NCBI RefSeq assembly: GCF_012911895.1 | Contig: NZ_JAAXCV010000034.1 | Span: 248,001 to 312,000, forward strand | Length of the DNA stretch: 64,000 nucleotides | Origin: Bacillus sp. RO3 | GTDB taxonomy: Bacteria; Bacillota; Bacilli; Bacillales; Bacillaceae_B | Direction: 5' to 3' | Part shown: piece after piece, positions 7,186-17,176 of the stretch | Numbering within the stretch: the stretch's first letter is position 1 | How the letters are laid out: the number at the start of each line of letters is the position of its first letter | Notes under the pieces: generated by a model | What the model saw: the letters and a program-made list of their open reading frames with translations, nothing else | The model's database searches: none | What the model was told of the DNA's origin: nothing | Program-made: the position numbers and the translations under genes

Positions 7186-9210
7186 CTATTTAATCAACGC
7201 ATTACAATCGACAATCAACGCAACCTGACCATCACCCAATATGGTTGCACCTGAAATGGCAAATACATCATTCAAGTAGTTCCCCAAGGATTTTAGGACA
7301 ATTTCCTGTTGGCCGATAAACGAATCTACTACTAATCCGGCCATCTTTTCTCCTTTACGGACAACAACGACAGAATACAATTCTTCTTTCTTTGAAGCTT
7401 TAGGTACTTCGAATACATCTTCAAGGAATAACAATGGAACCACCTTACCCCTGAAATCGATCACTTTTTGATTATGCGCATTCATAATCTCTTCTTTTTT
7501 CACAATGGCCGTCTCAATAATAGAAGAAAGTGGAATGGCGTATTTCTCATCCTCAATTTCAACGAGCATCACAGAAATAATGGACAGAGTCAGCGGCAAT
7601 TGAATTGAAAATAATGATCCTTGCCCAAGGGTAGAGTCGATTGTGATGGAACCACCCAAGGACTCGATTGTCGCTTTAACCACATCCAAGCCGACACCCC
7701 TACCAGAAATATCAGAGATTTGTTCCGCCGTTGAAAAACCAGATGAGAGGATCAGTTCATAGATTTGTCGATCAGATAAAGTTCGGGCAGTTTCATTTGA
7801 AACAATTCCCTTTTCAATCGCTTTTTCAAGAACCCTCTGCTTATTTATCCCCCCACCGTCATCTTCAAGTTCAATAAAGACATGGTTTCCACTATGATAG
7901 GCTTTCAGCTTGACGGTCCCTTCCTCGGGCTTTCCGTTAGCCTTCCGAACCTCTGGCATTTCAATTCCATGATCCAAGGCGTTTCGTATCAAATGGACCA
8001 GGGGATCTCCTATTTCATCAATCACCGTACGATCAAGTTCTGTTTCCGCCCCTATGATTTCCAATTCAATTTTTTTATTTAAATCCCTGGCAAGCTGCCT
8101 TACCATTCGCGGGAAACGGTTAAATACCGTCTCCACCGGAACCATCCTCATCGTAAGAATGATGCTTTGTAAATCTCCGGATATCCGTGACATTCTTTCA
8201 ACCGTTTCATTTAATTCCGGGTTGCTCAAATCTTTTGATATCTGCTCTAACCTGCCTCGATCAATGACCAGTTCCTCAAAAAGATTCATCAATACATCTA
8301 AACGTTCAATGTTTACACGTATCGTTTTGCTGGAAGGGTTCGATTGCTTGGACGTTTTATTTTTTTCTTTAGACACTGGTTCGGCCTGTTCTTTGTCATC
8401 CATATCCCCTTTAGGTACTTCCGTTACATCATCTTCTTGGGGATGAAGATGATGTGTGGTAAGTTCCAATACCTGGACCCCTTCCACCTCAGACACTTTT
8501 TGTATACTCTTCTCAATATGACTCCCATCCTCTTTGGATACCACTGCTATAACAAAGGTATGATCGAATTGCTCTTCTTCCAGCTGATCTACGGTAGGGT
8601 TGGATTTAATGACTTCACCCATTTTTTCCAATACTTCAAAAACCATATATACTCTAGCTGCTTTTAAAAGACAATCTTCTCGTAAAGATACAGTGATTTC
8701 AAAGCATCGGAACCCTTGTTCAAAGGATTGGTGCAGGACCGTTTGTTCAAATGCCTCATACTTCATGGATACGTTTTGCAGCCCTGGGGCAATAGTTGTA
8801 GCTACTTCGTTTCGTGCTGAAGGGACCATTTCCCCCTTTTCAATTGCCTGAAGAAGGTTTACAACCTCCGTCACGTCCCTCTTCCCATCACCGCCATCTG
8901 CTATTGAATGCACCATAGCCTCCAGGTCGTCAACAGATTTAAAGACTACATCCAATATTTCCGCTGTCACTTTTATCTTTTCGTTCCGGATTGCATCCAG
9001 GACATTCTCCATCTTGTGGGTAAGATTGGCTAAATCTTCATATCCCATTGTGGCAGACATCCCTTTTAACGTGTGTGCCGATCGAAATATTTCATTTACA
9101 ATCGAAAGATCCTCAGGGTTTTTCTCCAACTCCAGTAATTGCTCATTGCAGGTTTGCAAATTTTCCTTGCTCTCTTCTATAAATACTTCTAAATATTGAC
9201 TCAATTCCAT
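7186..9210 (-). CDS. cheA: Chemotaxis histidine kinase CheA
   Basis: Receptor-coupled autokinase that phosphorylates CheY and CheB. 674 aa with the full P1-P5 layout: P1 Hpt with phospho-acceptor His46 (SAHTLKGMSA), a variable P2 region and acidic linker, P3 dimerisation helices, a P4 kinase domain with N box (HLIRNALDHGIE), G1 (DDGGGI) and G2 (GRGVGLDVV), then a CheW-like P5. I start at ATG 9210 because it aligns residue for residue with B. subtilis CheA and sits 8 nt from AGAGGTG; a GTG three codons upstream is in frame but overlaps that SD. Confidence 0.96.
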   Translation of the reverse strand: MELSQYLEVFIEESKENLQTCNEQLLELEKNPEDLSIVNEIFRSAHTLKGMSATMGYEDLANLTHKMENVLDAIRNEKIKVTAEILDVVFKSVDDLEAMVHSIADGGDGKRDVTEVVNLLQAIEKGEMVPSARNEVATTIAPGLQNVSMKYEAFEQTVLHQSFEQGFRCFEITVSLREDCLLKAARVYMVFEVLEKMGEVIKSNPTVDQLEEEQFDHTFVIAVVSKEDGSHIEKSIQKVSEVEGVQVLELTTHHLHPQEDDVTEVPKGDMDDKEQAEPVSKEKNKTSKQSNPSSKTIRVNIERLDVLMNLFEELVIDRGRLEQISKDLSNPELNETVERMSRISGDLQSIILTMRMVPVETVFNRFPRMVRQLARDLNKKIELEIIGAETELDRTVIDEIGDPLVHLIRNALDHGIEMPEVRKANGKPEEGTVKLKAYHSGNHVFIELEDDGGGINKQRVLEKAIEKGIVSNETARTLSDRQIYELILSSGFSTAEQISDISGRGVGLDVVKATIESLGGSITIDSTLGQGSLFSIQLPLTLSIISVMLVEIEDEKYAIPLSSIIETAIVKKEEIMNAHNQKVIDFRGKVVPLLFLEDVFEVPKASKKEELYSVVVVRKGEKMAGLVVDSFIGQQEIVLKSLGNYLNDVFAISGATILGDGQVALIVDCNALIK

Positions 9211-9225
9211 GTGCTCCACACCTCT

Positions 9226-10308
9226 CTACAGCATGTTCTTCAAAATTGACTGAGGAATATCCCCGACAAGTTCCACACTGTCTACTAAATTTGTAGCAAT
9301 CGCCGATTTCGGCATCCCAAACACAATACAAGTCTCTTTTGATTCTGCAATGGCGGTCACTTCGCCCCGTTCTTTAAGCTTTTTTAAGCCTTCAGAGCCA
9401 TCAGACCCCATACCGGTCATGATGACAGCTATTTTTCCATAATTCCGGATGATGCTTGCCGATTCAAACAGGATGTCAACGGACGGTCTGTGGCCGTTTC
9501 TTGGTGCTTCTTCATTTGACAGTTGAAAGGTCAGATTTGGTCCGCTCTCTGCGATTCTTGTATGAAAGCCGCCTGGTGCGATATATGCGGTTCCTTTTTG
9601 TAGAGTCTCATTATGTTCAGCTTCCTTGACTTTAATGGCAGACTGACCATCTAAACGATCCGCTAGTGATCTTGTAAATCCGGCGGGCATGTGTTGCACC
9701 ACCACAACCGGTGCATCAAGATTATGGGGTAGTCCAGTCAGGACCTGCTGTAAGGCCCGCGGACCTCCTGTCGACGTTCCGATCAGGATGATTTTCTGTG
9801 TATCCTTTCCCCATTCACGGGTCGATGCCTTCTTTGATCCCATCGGAGGAACAAACGTAACCGGACCTCCCTTAACCAATTTCTTTTCATACACACCGGT
9901 GATTTTTTTGACATTCACCTTGCTTGCAGCCACAACCTTTTCAACCAGCTCATCTTGAACTTTATGAAGATCCAACGAAATCGTTCCGGATGGTTTCGTA
10001 ATAAAATCAACCGCCCCAAGCTCCATGGCTGTCACAGTCTCCTCGGCTCCCTCTCGTGTCGTTGAAGAAAGCATAACGACAGGTACAGGACACTCAACCA
10101 TGATTCTTCTTAAGGCTTCAATTCCATTCATCTGTGGCATTTCCACATCAAGGGTCACCACATCAGGACGTAGTTTGATAATTTTAGAGACTGCATCTTC
10201 ACCATTTCTTGCAATACCCATTACTTCCAGCTCCTTGGAGGCAGTCAGAAAATCACTGATAAGTTTCCTCATAAAAGCTGAGTCATCTACCACTAGAACC
10301 TTTTTCAT
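9226..10308 (-). CDS. cheB: Chemotaxis response regulator methylesterase CheB
   Basis: Removes methyl groups from chemoreceptors and deamidates them, activated by phosphorylation. 360 aa. N-terminal receiver domain with phospho-acceptor Asp54 and the DDS acidic pocket; C-terminal esterase domain with the expected Ser179 (GTSTGG), His206 (VVQHMPAG) and Asp303 (MTGMGSDG) triad. CGGAGGTG SD. It lies between flhG and cheA. No cheR is present in this window, as in B. subtilis where cheR is elsewhere. Confidence 0.97.
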   Translation of the reverse strand: MKKVLVVDDSAFMRKLISDFLTASKELEVMGIARNGEDAVSKIIKLRPDVVTLDVEMPQMNGIEALRRIMVECPVPVVMLSSTTREGAEETVTAMELGAVDFITKPSGTISLDLHKVQDELVEKVVAASKVNVKKITGVYEKKLVKGGPVTFVPPMGSKKASTREWGKDTQKIILIGTSTGGPRALQQVLTGLPHNLDAPVVVVQHMPAGFTRSLADRLDGQSAIKVKEAEHNETLQKGTAYIAPGGFHTRIAESGPNLTFQLSNEEAPRNGHRPSVDILFESASIIRNYGKIAVIMTGMGSDGSEGLKKLKERGEVTAIAESKETCIVFGMPKSAIATNLVDSVELVGDIPQSILKNML

Positions 10309-10317
10309 TCAGGATTT

Positions 10318-11178
10318 TCACCTCCGGAAAAATACATTTCTCATACTTTTTAAAAAGCCTGACGGTTTACTCTCAGACTGATTTGATTCACCGGTAAGTT
10401 GATGCAGCATCGTCCTTAGACTGATTGTCATATGTGAAGAAGGATAACCTACAACCAGGGGCACTTGATGAATAACTGCCTTTCTTACCGTTGAATCTTC
10501 AGGCAACACCCCTAGAAGGACAATCTCCTTATGCAGGAATTTCCTGACCGTTTCTTGCAATCTCGTAATGGTTTGAATGCCTTCTTTCTTTAATTCTGCA
10601 CGATTACAAATCAAATTGAACGGTTTATCGTGATCTCTTAAGTATATATACTTGATCATGGAGTAGGCATCCGTGATGGAAGTAGGTTCAGGTGTCGTCA
10701 CCACTATGATTTCATCCATGGCCATAATGAACTCTAACGTCTCTTTCGTCGCTCCGGCACCCATATCGAAAACAATGTAATCATACTTTTGAACAGCATA
10801 CTCCATCACTTCAAAGAAACGTTCTATGTGACTTTCATTCCACTCCACAATATTTTTCAGGCCATTCCCACCGCTTATGTAAGAAATACCATGAACATTC
10901 TCACATATAATCGTATCGATATCTAGTTCTTTTTCCTCAATATAATCCATTATTGAGTAGGTATGATGACTCCCCAGTAAAATGTGGATATTCCCCATGC
11001 CGATATCAAGATCAAATAATAAAACTTTCTTCTCTTCTTTACCTAATAAAATGGAGAGGTTTGTAGAGATATTCGACTTTCCCACTCCACCTTTTCCACT
11101 AACAACGGCAATAGTTTTCGCAGGAGGAGAAACACTTTGGAGCATTTTTCTCCTCAGGTTATATGCTTGATCTTTCAT
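10318..11178 (-). CDS. flhG: MinD-like ATPase FlhG (YlxH), flagellar placement and number regulator
   Basis: ParA/MinD-family ATPase that works with FlhF to set flagellar number and position and interacts with the FliM/FliY C-ring. 286 aa. The deviant Walker A motif (GKGGVGKSN, residues 28-35) is preceded by an N-terminal DQAYNLRRKM segment, which corresponds to the region known to activate the FlhF GTPase. The MinD-like switch II region reads VFDMGAG. It overlaps flhF by 20 bases. Confidence 0.95.
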   Translation of the reverse strand: MKDQAYNLRRKMLQSVSPPAKTIAVVSGKGGVGKSNISTNLSILLGKEEKKVLLFDLDIGMGNIHILLGSHHTYSIMDYIEEKELDIDTIICENVHGISYISGGNGLKNIVEWNESHIERFFEVMEYAVQKYDYIVFDMGAGATKETLEFIMAMDEIIVVTTPEPTSITDAYSMIKYIYLRDHDKPFNLICNRAELKKEGIQTITRLQETVRKFLHKEIVLLGVLPEDSTVRKAVIHQVPLVVGYPSSHMTISLRTMLHQLTGESNQSESKPSGFLKSMRNVFFRR

Positions 11179-12310
11179 AACGGAATCCTTTCATGAGTAA
11201 ATGTCCGACTTCATTTATGTCCACCTCGGCAATATCCTCGGGAACATCCTGACCTGTTGTTACATAAGCAGCACCCGTCTTGACCTCTGACATCATATTG
11301 ATCATGGAACCATAACTTGAAGTTTCATCTAATTTCGTGAATATGAATCGATGAATGTCAATTGAAGAAAATTGTGAAATAATTTCTCTCATGTCTCCTT
11401 CTTTGCTCGTTAATGACAGAACTAAAAAGGTTTCCATCTGATTTTTGAAATCAATGATCCCCTTTAAATCTTCTACATATCTCTTTTCTCTAAAGTTCCG
11501 GCCGGCAGTGTCAATAAAAACATGGTCGTAATCCTGAAATTTATCAATGGCTTTTCGAAAATCGTCCATCTTATAGACCACTTCAACGGGAACATTCAAT
11601 AAACCCGCATATGTCTTTAATTGCTCGATAGCTGCAATACGATAAGTATCAGTAGTGATAAATGCAATTTTCATCCGCTTTTCTATAACTGCATGAGCAG
11701 CCATCTTTGCTAAAGTAGTCGTCTTACCGACACCCGTCGGGCCGATTACATTGATGAATTTCTTCTTGAAACTCATTCCCCCTAAAGCGACTCCTTCCAG
11801 TAGATCACCCAGGAAATGTTTGACTTCATCTTTAACCCACTCGATTTGCTGGTTCCCTTTTATGGATTCACTTTTGGTTTTCGCTTCAAGATGATCTCCC
11901 AATTGAAAGAGTATAGTGTCTGTAACACCATGTTTTTTAAGATAAAGTAATACTTCTTGAACATCTGGAGTAAAAGTTTCGAATTGACTTTTTGATTTAA
12001 TGGTGGAAATCATTTGTTTCAGCTCTTTTAGCTCCGACTCTACAGAACGGTTAGAGTGGTCACGTCTATTTTCCGAAGGAGGAGTGATAGGGGCGGATGC
12101 CGTTTTCATCCTGTTCATTTCCCTTTTTTCACTCTCGATTTCAGGGTCGATGGCCGCAATGACCTCAATCATCTTCTTTTTAAATAACCCCATAAAACCG
12201 CCAGTATATAACACTTTTGAGTTCAGGATGACTGCATCTTCCCCTAATTCATTTCTTACCTTTTTCATAGCCTCATTCATGGAAGGTGCTGCATATTTCT
12301 TTACCTTCAT
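11159..12310 (-). CDS. flhF: SRP-type GTPase FlhF
   Basis: Third SRP-GTPase paralogue after Ffh and FtsY; recruits early flagellar components to the assembly site. 383 aa: a B domain (residues about 1-110), an N domain, and a G domain with G1 [13 protein letters not shown] (from residue 190), the FITTDTYRIAAIEQL signature, and DTAGRN. The ATG overlaps the flhA stop by 4 bases. Forms a functional pair with flhG immediately downstream. Confidence 0.96.
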   Translation of the reverse strand: MKVKKYAAPSMNEAMKKVRNELGEDAVILNSKVLYTGGFMGLFKKKMIEVIAAIDPEIESEKREMNRMKTASAPITPPSENRRDHSNRSVESELKELKQMISTIKSKSQFETFTPDVQEVLLYLKKHGVTDTILFQLGDHLEAKTKSESIKGNQQIEWVKDEVKHFLGDLLEGVALGGMSFKKKFINVIGPTGVGKTTTLAKMAAHAVIEKRMKIAFITTDTYRIAAIEQLKTYAGLLNVPVEVVYKMDDFRKAIDKFQDYDHVFIDTAGRNFREKRYVEDLKGIIDFKNQMETFLVLSLTSKEGDMREIISQFSSIDIHRFIFTKLDETSSYGSMINMMSEVKTGAAYVTTGQDVPEDIAEVDINEVGHLLMKGFRYERSSI

Positions 12311-14343
12311 CCGACATTCACCACCCCTAAGCTTTGTACTTCTACATTTGCTTCTAACTCGTTATATGAAATGATCGGCACCTGCGGGAAATACCTTTCT
12401 GTCAGTTGTCTGACGTACATTCTCACTGCAGGAGAACACAGGATGATCGGAGACTCCTCCATTAATGACAACTGTTCCACTTGAGAAGCGACTGCCTCCA
12501 ATATACCTTGAGAGTCATTGGGATCCATGGATAAGTAGTTCCCATGCTCGGTTTGTTGAATGGCATCGGCAATCATCTTTTCGACCTTGCCTGACATGGT
12601 TACAACTTTCAAAGAAGAATCTCCTTGAACGTATTGACCTGTAATCTGTCTGGCCAGGGATTGTCTGACATACTCGGCCAAGAGGTCTGTATCGGAACTC
12701 ATCCTCGCATAGTCAGCAAGTGTTTCAAAGATAATGGGCAAATTTCTTATTGATACATTTTCCTTTAACAGCTTGGCTAACACCTTCTGTACTTCTCCAA
12801 CCGATAAAGGGTTGGGGGTCACTTCCTCCACCAAGATCGGGTACGATTCCTGAAGATGATCAATGAGTTGTTTTGTCTCCTGCCTGCCCAGAAGCTCATG
12901 GGCATTTGTTTTGATCATTTCTGTTATGTGGGTTGAAACGACTGAAGGCGGGTCAACAACCGTGTATCCGAAAATTTCTGCCTGCTCTTTCATATCTTCT
13001 GAGATCCATTTAGCCGGTAGTCCGAAAGACGGTTCGACGGTATCAATTCCCTCAATGGAATCCTCCTCAACCCCAGGGCTCATAGCTAAGTAATGATCAA
13101 GCAGAAGCTCTCCCCGGGCCATTTCATTTCCTTTTATCTTCAATCGGTATTCATTGGGTTGAAGTTGTATATTGTCCCGTATCCTTACAACCGGGATGAC
13201 CAAGCCTAATTCTATCGCTAATTGACGACGTATCATGACAATCCTGTCAAGGAGGTCCCCTCCTTGATTGGTATCGGCAAGGGGAATCAAACCATATCCG
13301 AACTCAAACTCGATGGGGTCCACATTCAGTAAATTCACGACACTTTCGGGGCTCTTCATTTCATCCTGCTCCACTTCTTCTTCCATTTCCAATGCATCTG
13401 CTTCACTCTCCTTAGGAGACCTTGACAGTGTAAAAGCTCCCACTGCCAGAAGTGCAGCCACCGGAATGGTTAAGATATCATTGATAGGAGTCGCTACTCC
13501 TAACATAAGAATCGTAAATGCTGCTACATAGAGCATGGCAGGATACGCCAGAAGCTGATCCATGATATCCTGACCAAGGTTTCCATCAGACGCAGCCCTT
13601 GTTACTACAATTCCTGTAGCGGTTGAGATGAGCAGCGCCGGGATCTGACTGACGATTCCATCTCCTACTGTCAATAAGGAATAACGAGTTGCGGCTTCTG
13701 CTATGGGCAGCCCTTGCTGAGTCATTCCTATGATGATCCCAAAGATCAAATTGATCATGACGATGACGATTCCGGCTATGGCATCCCCTTTAACGAATTT
13801 GGATGCCCCATCCATGGCACCATAAAAATCGGCTTCCCGTCCCACTTTCTCACGTCTGTTTCTGGCATCATGCTCAGATATCATTCCTGCATTCAAATCG
13901 GCATCGATGCTCATTTGCTTCCCGGGCATAGCATCCAGGGTGAACCTGGCAGCGACCTCGGATACACGCTCCGAACCCTTTGTGATGACAATGAATTGGA
14001 TCACAATAAGAATGATGAATACAACGAGACCTACAAGAATATTTCCGCCGACAACGAATGTTCCAAAGGTTTCCACAACGTCCCCTGCTTCACCCTTACT
14101 AAGGATTGATCTCGTTGTGGAAACATTTAGACCCAATCGAAAAAGTGTTAACAGTAATAACAATGAAGGAAATATAGAAAATTGTAATGGTTCATTCATA
14201 TTCATAGAGGTTAGGAGTACAAGGAGTGCGAGTGAAATATTTACGATGATCAATAAGCTTAATAACCAGGATGGAAATGGAATGATAAGCATGGCCACGA
14301 TTAATATGACACTTGCTAATACGGATAAATCTCTAGGTGACAT
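12307..14343 (-). CDS. flhA: Flagellar export apparatus protein FlhA
   Basis: Inner-membrane gate protein of the flagellar type III secretion system; its nonameric cytoplasmic ring receives export substrates. 678 aa with about eight transmembrane helices in the first half (the first two around residues 10-55), the conserved FHIPEP-type loop containing RFTLDAMPGKQMSIDADLNAG, and a large soluble domain in the C-terminal half. TAGGAGAG SD. Part of the export-gate run fliO-fliP-fliQ-fliR-flhB-flhA. Confidence 0.97.
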   Translation of the reverse strand: MSPRDLSVLASVILIVAMLIIPFPSWLLSLLIIVNISLALLVLLTSMNMNEPLQFSIFPSLLLLLTLFRLGLNVSTTRSILSKGEAGDVVETFGTFVVGGNILVGLVVFIILIVIQFIVITKGSERVSEVAARFTLDAMPGKQMSIDADLNAGMISEHDARNRREKVGREADFYGAMDGASKFVKGDAIAGIVIVMINLIFGIIIGMTQQGLPIAEAATRYSLLTVGDGIVSQIPALLISTATGIVVTRAASDGNLGQDIMDQLLAYPAMLYVAAFTILMLGVATPINDILTIPVAALLAVGAFTLSRSPKESEADALEMEEEVEQDEMKSPESVVNLLNVDPIEFEFGYGLIPLADTNQGGDLLDRIVMIRRQLAIELGLVIPVVRIRDNIQLQPNEYRLKIKGNEMARGELLLDHYLAMSPGVEEDSIEGIDTVEPSFGLPAKWISEDMKEQAEIFGYTVVDPPSVVSTHITEMIKTNAHELLGRQETKQLIDHLQESYPILVEEVTPNPLSVGEVQKVLAKLLKENVSIRNLPIIFETLADYARMSSDTDLLAEYVRQSLARQITGQYVQGDSSLKVVTMSGKVEKMIADAIQQTEHGNYLSMDPNDSQGILEAVASQVEQLSLMEESPIILCSPAVRMYVRQLTERYFPQVPIISYNELEANVEVQSLGVVNVG

Positions 14344-14361
14344 TTCTTCTCTCCTAACTGC

Positions 14362-15444
14362 TTACATTTGATTTTTTATTCGGTAAACATAAGCTAAAAT
14401 TTCTGCTACTGCCTTGAAAAACTCTTCAGGTACGGCATCGCCTATTTCAGCCGAGTCATAAAGGGACCTGGCTAAAGGACGATTTTCCACCATGATCACA
14501 TCGTTTTCATTAGCAATATATTTAATCTTCTGGGCTAAATAATCAACCCCTTTCGCCACGACATAAGGCGCATCCATTTTATTCTCATCGTACTTAAGAG
14601 CGATGGCGAAATGAGTAGGGTTGGTGATGACAACATCCGCTTCAGGAACTTCCTGCATCATGCGCCTCATGGCCATCTCACGTTGTCTCTGTTTGATTTT
14701 AGATTTAATGAGGGGATCACCCTCGATGTTTTTATGTTCATCTTTTAGATCCTGCTTTGACATTCGTATATTCTTTTCAAAGTCAAACCTCTGATAAAGG
14801 AAATCGAATAATGACAGGAACAAAAGTGCCAATGAAGCGGCAATCCCCATCTGGATTGTCAGGCTTGCCATCGTCAGCAGTGAATCCCCCACGGATTTGA
14901 ATGATAAACTTAGGACCTGTTCAATATTCATCCAAAGAATGACAAATGTGATTGCGCCAACAAAGGAAATTTTCAATATGGATTTTAAAAGCTCTACAAT
15001 GGCTCTTAAAGAAAAAATGCGTTTGAATCCTTTGATGGGATCAATTTTTTCTAATTTAGGCTGTAGTGGTTGAGTCGTAAACATGACTCCCACTTGTATA
15101 TAATTCGAAAACAATCCTGCAATTAAAGCCACCAACATAATCGGACCGAGGAGCATAGCCATTTCCTTCATGATATCCATGGTGATGACTTGGACTGTAT
15201 TCTCTGAGAGCTCCATTAGCATATATTCCCTAAATGTTTGATTAAATAAATCGAACACAATATTCCCAATGTACGAACCACTGAAAGTGAGGAATAAGAA
15301 TACAGCAAGAAGGATGATGGCTGTATTTACATCCTGGCTTTTTGCCGTCTGTCCTTTTTTCCGTGCGTCATCCCTCTTCTTGGGTGTTGCTTTCTCCGTT
15401 TTCTCCCCACTGAAGAACTGTAGGTCTAATGATAGCCACTGCAA
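14362..15444 (-). CDS. flhB: Flagellar export switch protein FlhB (TTG start)
   Basis: Export-gate protein whose autocleavage switches secretion from rod/hook to filament substrates. 360 aa, four transmembrane helices and a C-terminal cytoplasmic domain with the autocleavage motif NPTH at residues 275-278. The N-terminus LQFFSGEKTEKATPKKRDD is family-typical. I place the start at TTG 15444: GGAGG lies 8 nt upstream and the length equals that of B. subtilis FlhB. An upstream in-frame TTG at 15459 directly abuts that SD. It begins one base after the fliR stop. Confidence 0.95.
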   Translation of the reverse strand: MQWLSLDLQFFSGEKTEKATPKKRDDARKKGQTAKSQDVNTAIILLAVFLFLTFSGSYIGNIVFDLFNQTFREYMLMELSENTVQVITMDIMKEMAMLLGPIMLVALIAGLFSNYIQVGVMFTTQPLQPKLEKIDPIKGFKRIFSLRAIVELLKSILKISFVGAITFVILWMNIEQVLSLSFKSVGDSLLTMASLTIQMGIAASLALLFLSLFDFLYQRFDFEKNIRMSKQDLKDEHKNIEGDPLIKSKIKQRQREMAMRRMMQEVPEADVVITNPTHFAIALKYDENKMDAPYVVAKGVDYLAQKIKYIANENDVIMVENRPLARSLYDSAEIGDAVPEEFFKAVAEILAYVYRIKNQM

Positions 15445-15445
15445 T

Positions 15446-16222
15446 TTATGTGCCTCCAATAATTTTCATTAAATCCCTCATGGTTATGAACATCATTTCA
15501 AATAGCTCCTGCATGACAGCAAACATCACTCCCATTACAATAAACAGAACGGTGAAGGCAACGGCAATCTTGATGGGGAAACCAACAACGAAAACGTTTA
15601 ACTGCGGCACAGTCCGGGCCACGATCCCGAGGGCTACATCCACAAGAAAGAGTGTAGCCACTACTGGAATCGACATTTGGAACGCGATGATAAACATGGA
15701 ATTAAAAGAAGTCATGATATAGTCGATCAATCTCTCATCCCCAAATGGAATCCAGGGGCTGTCAATGGGTATTACCCGATAACTGTAAAAAATACCATCA
15801 AGAAGTAAATGGTGACCGTCCAGCGCAAGAAGCAAAAGAAGAGCGAACGTATATAAATACTGACCCATCAGGGGACTCTGTGCTCCCGTCTGGGGATCGA
15901 TCACATTAGCGATGGCAAATCCCATCTGAAAATCTATGAATCCCCCTGCAATCTGAATGGCCGTAACGATCATATAGGCAACAAAACCGATCAGTAGACC
16001 GATCATCGCTTCTTTCATGATTAACAAAAAGTAAGCACCGTTCACTTCAAATGCCGGTGAGTCGATCGTGTAATACATCACCCAGGAAAGAACCACCGAG
16101 AAAGCGATCCTGTGTTGTGCAGGTATATTACGGTATGAAAACAGCGGCATCGTCACAAAAAAAGCCGAAACCCTTACGAACACTAGTAAATATACCGATA
16201 GAATAGGTACCAGTTCTTCCAT
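15446..16222 (-). CDS. fliR: Flagellar export gate protein FliR
   Basis: Membrane component of the flagellar type III export channel (FliP5-FliQ4-FliR1 complex). 258 aa with about six hydrophobic segments and the conserved GFAIANVIDPQTGAQSPLMG block. Its stop is one base from the flhB start and it begins four bases after fliQ. Confidence 0.96.
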   Translation of the reverse strand: MEELVPILSVYLLVFVRVSAFFVTMPLFSYRNIPAQHRIAFSVVLSWVMYYTIDSPAFEVNGAYFLLIMKEAMIGLLIGFVAYMIVTAIQIAGGFIDFQMGFAIANVIDPQTGAQSPLMGQYLYTFALLLLLALDGHHLLLDGIFYSYRVIPIDSPWIPFGDERLIDYIMTSFNSMFIIAFQMSIPVVATLFLVDVALGIVARTVPQLNVFVVGFPIKIAVAFTVLFIVMGVMFAVMQELFEMMFITMRDLMKIIGGT

Positions 16223-16226
16223 TCTC

Positions 16227-16496
16227 TTACCCTACGAACCTTGTTAAATCTGAAAAGATTTGTGAGGTGTACGTCACAAGCTTCGTCAACATCCAAGGTC
16301 CGAAGAAAACGATCCCGATCAGGACTGCTACAATTTTAGGGATAAATGCAAGGGTCTGCTCTTGTATTTGTGTTGTCGCTTGAAAAATACTGACAGCAAG
16401 ACCTACTATAAGGGCCAGCAGCAGTAGCGGCGCGGAAACGATCAGGGTCACATATATCCCACGTTCCGCAATCGCGATAACAGATTCAGCATTCAA
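16227..16496 (-). CDS. fliQ: Flagellar export gate protein FliQ (TTG start)
   Basis: Small two-helix membrane protein of the export gate. 89 aa, the same length as in B. subtilis, with the strongly conserved ATTQIQEQTLAFIPKI stretch between the helices. The start codon is TTG with a TAGGTGAG SD five bases upstream. Confidence 0.95.
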   Translation of the reverse strand: MNAESVIAIAERGIYVTLIVSAPLLLLALIVGLAVSIFQATTQIQEQTLAFIPKIVAVLIGIVFFGPWMLTKLVTYTSQIFSDLTRFVG

Positions 16497-16510
16497 TGAA
16501 ACTCACCTAC

Positions 16511-17176
16511 TTAAAAACTTTGTAAAAGAGATTTAATTACGAGATACCACCCATCCACTAACACAAACAGCAAAATCTTAAACGGCAGGGAAATCATAAC
16601 AGGAGGAAGCATCATCATCCCCATGGACATGAGGACACTCGCCACCACCATATCGATGACCAGGAAAGGAATGAAAATCATAAATCCAATTTGAAATGCC
16701 GTCTTAATTTCACTGAGAGCAAATGCAGGTACTAGAGATGTCAGAGGAATATCCTTTACAGATTCCGGCCGTTCCGCCCCTGAATATTGTAAAAACAATT
16801 CCAAATCCTTTTGTCTTGTGTGCTTACTCATAAATTCTTTAAACGGGATCGAAGCCTTTTCATAAGCTTCTTCAAGATTAATCTCTTCATTGAATAGAGG
16901 AGTCAATGCTTCTTCGTTTACTTCTTGAAAAGTCGGAGCCATGATAAAGAATGTAAGAAATAAAGAAATCCCGATTAAGACCTGGTTCGGTGGCATCTGT
17001 TGTGTGGCAAGAGATGTTCTGACAAATGAGAGCACGATCATAATCCTTGTAAAAGACGTCATCAGAATCAGAATACTGGGAGCCAGTGAAAGGACGGTAA
17101 ACAATAATAGCAGTTTGACACTGGTGGAGACATTATCTGCTGAACTACTATTAAAAAACTCCATGAATTCATTCAT
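16511..17176 (-). CDS. fliP: Flagellar export gate protein FliP
   Basis: Core pore protein of the flagellar type III export gate. 221 aa, identical in length to B. subtilis FliP. Conserved motifs: SFTRIMIVLSFVRTSLATQQ after the first hydrophobic segment, FMSKHTRQKDLELF, and the C-terminal MGMMMLPPVMISLPFKILLF. No cleavable signal peptide is evident. It overlaps the fliO stop by 8 bases, with AAGGAGAA as SD. Confidence 0.97.
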   Translation of the reverse strand: MNEFMEFFNSSSADNVSTSVKLLLLFTVLSLAPSILILMTSFTRIMIVLSFVRTSLATQQMPPNQVLIGISLFLTFFIMAPTFQEVNEEALTPLFNEEINLEEAYEKASIPFKEFMSKHTRQKDLELFLQYSGAERPESVKDIPLTSLVPAFALSEIKTAFQIGFMIFIPFLVIDMVVASVLMSMGMMMLPPVMISLPFKILLFVLVDGWYLVIKSLLQSF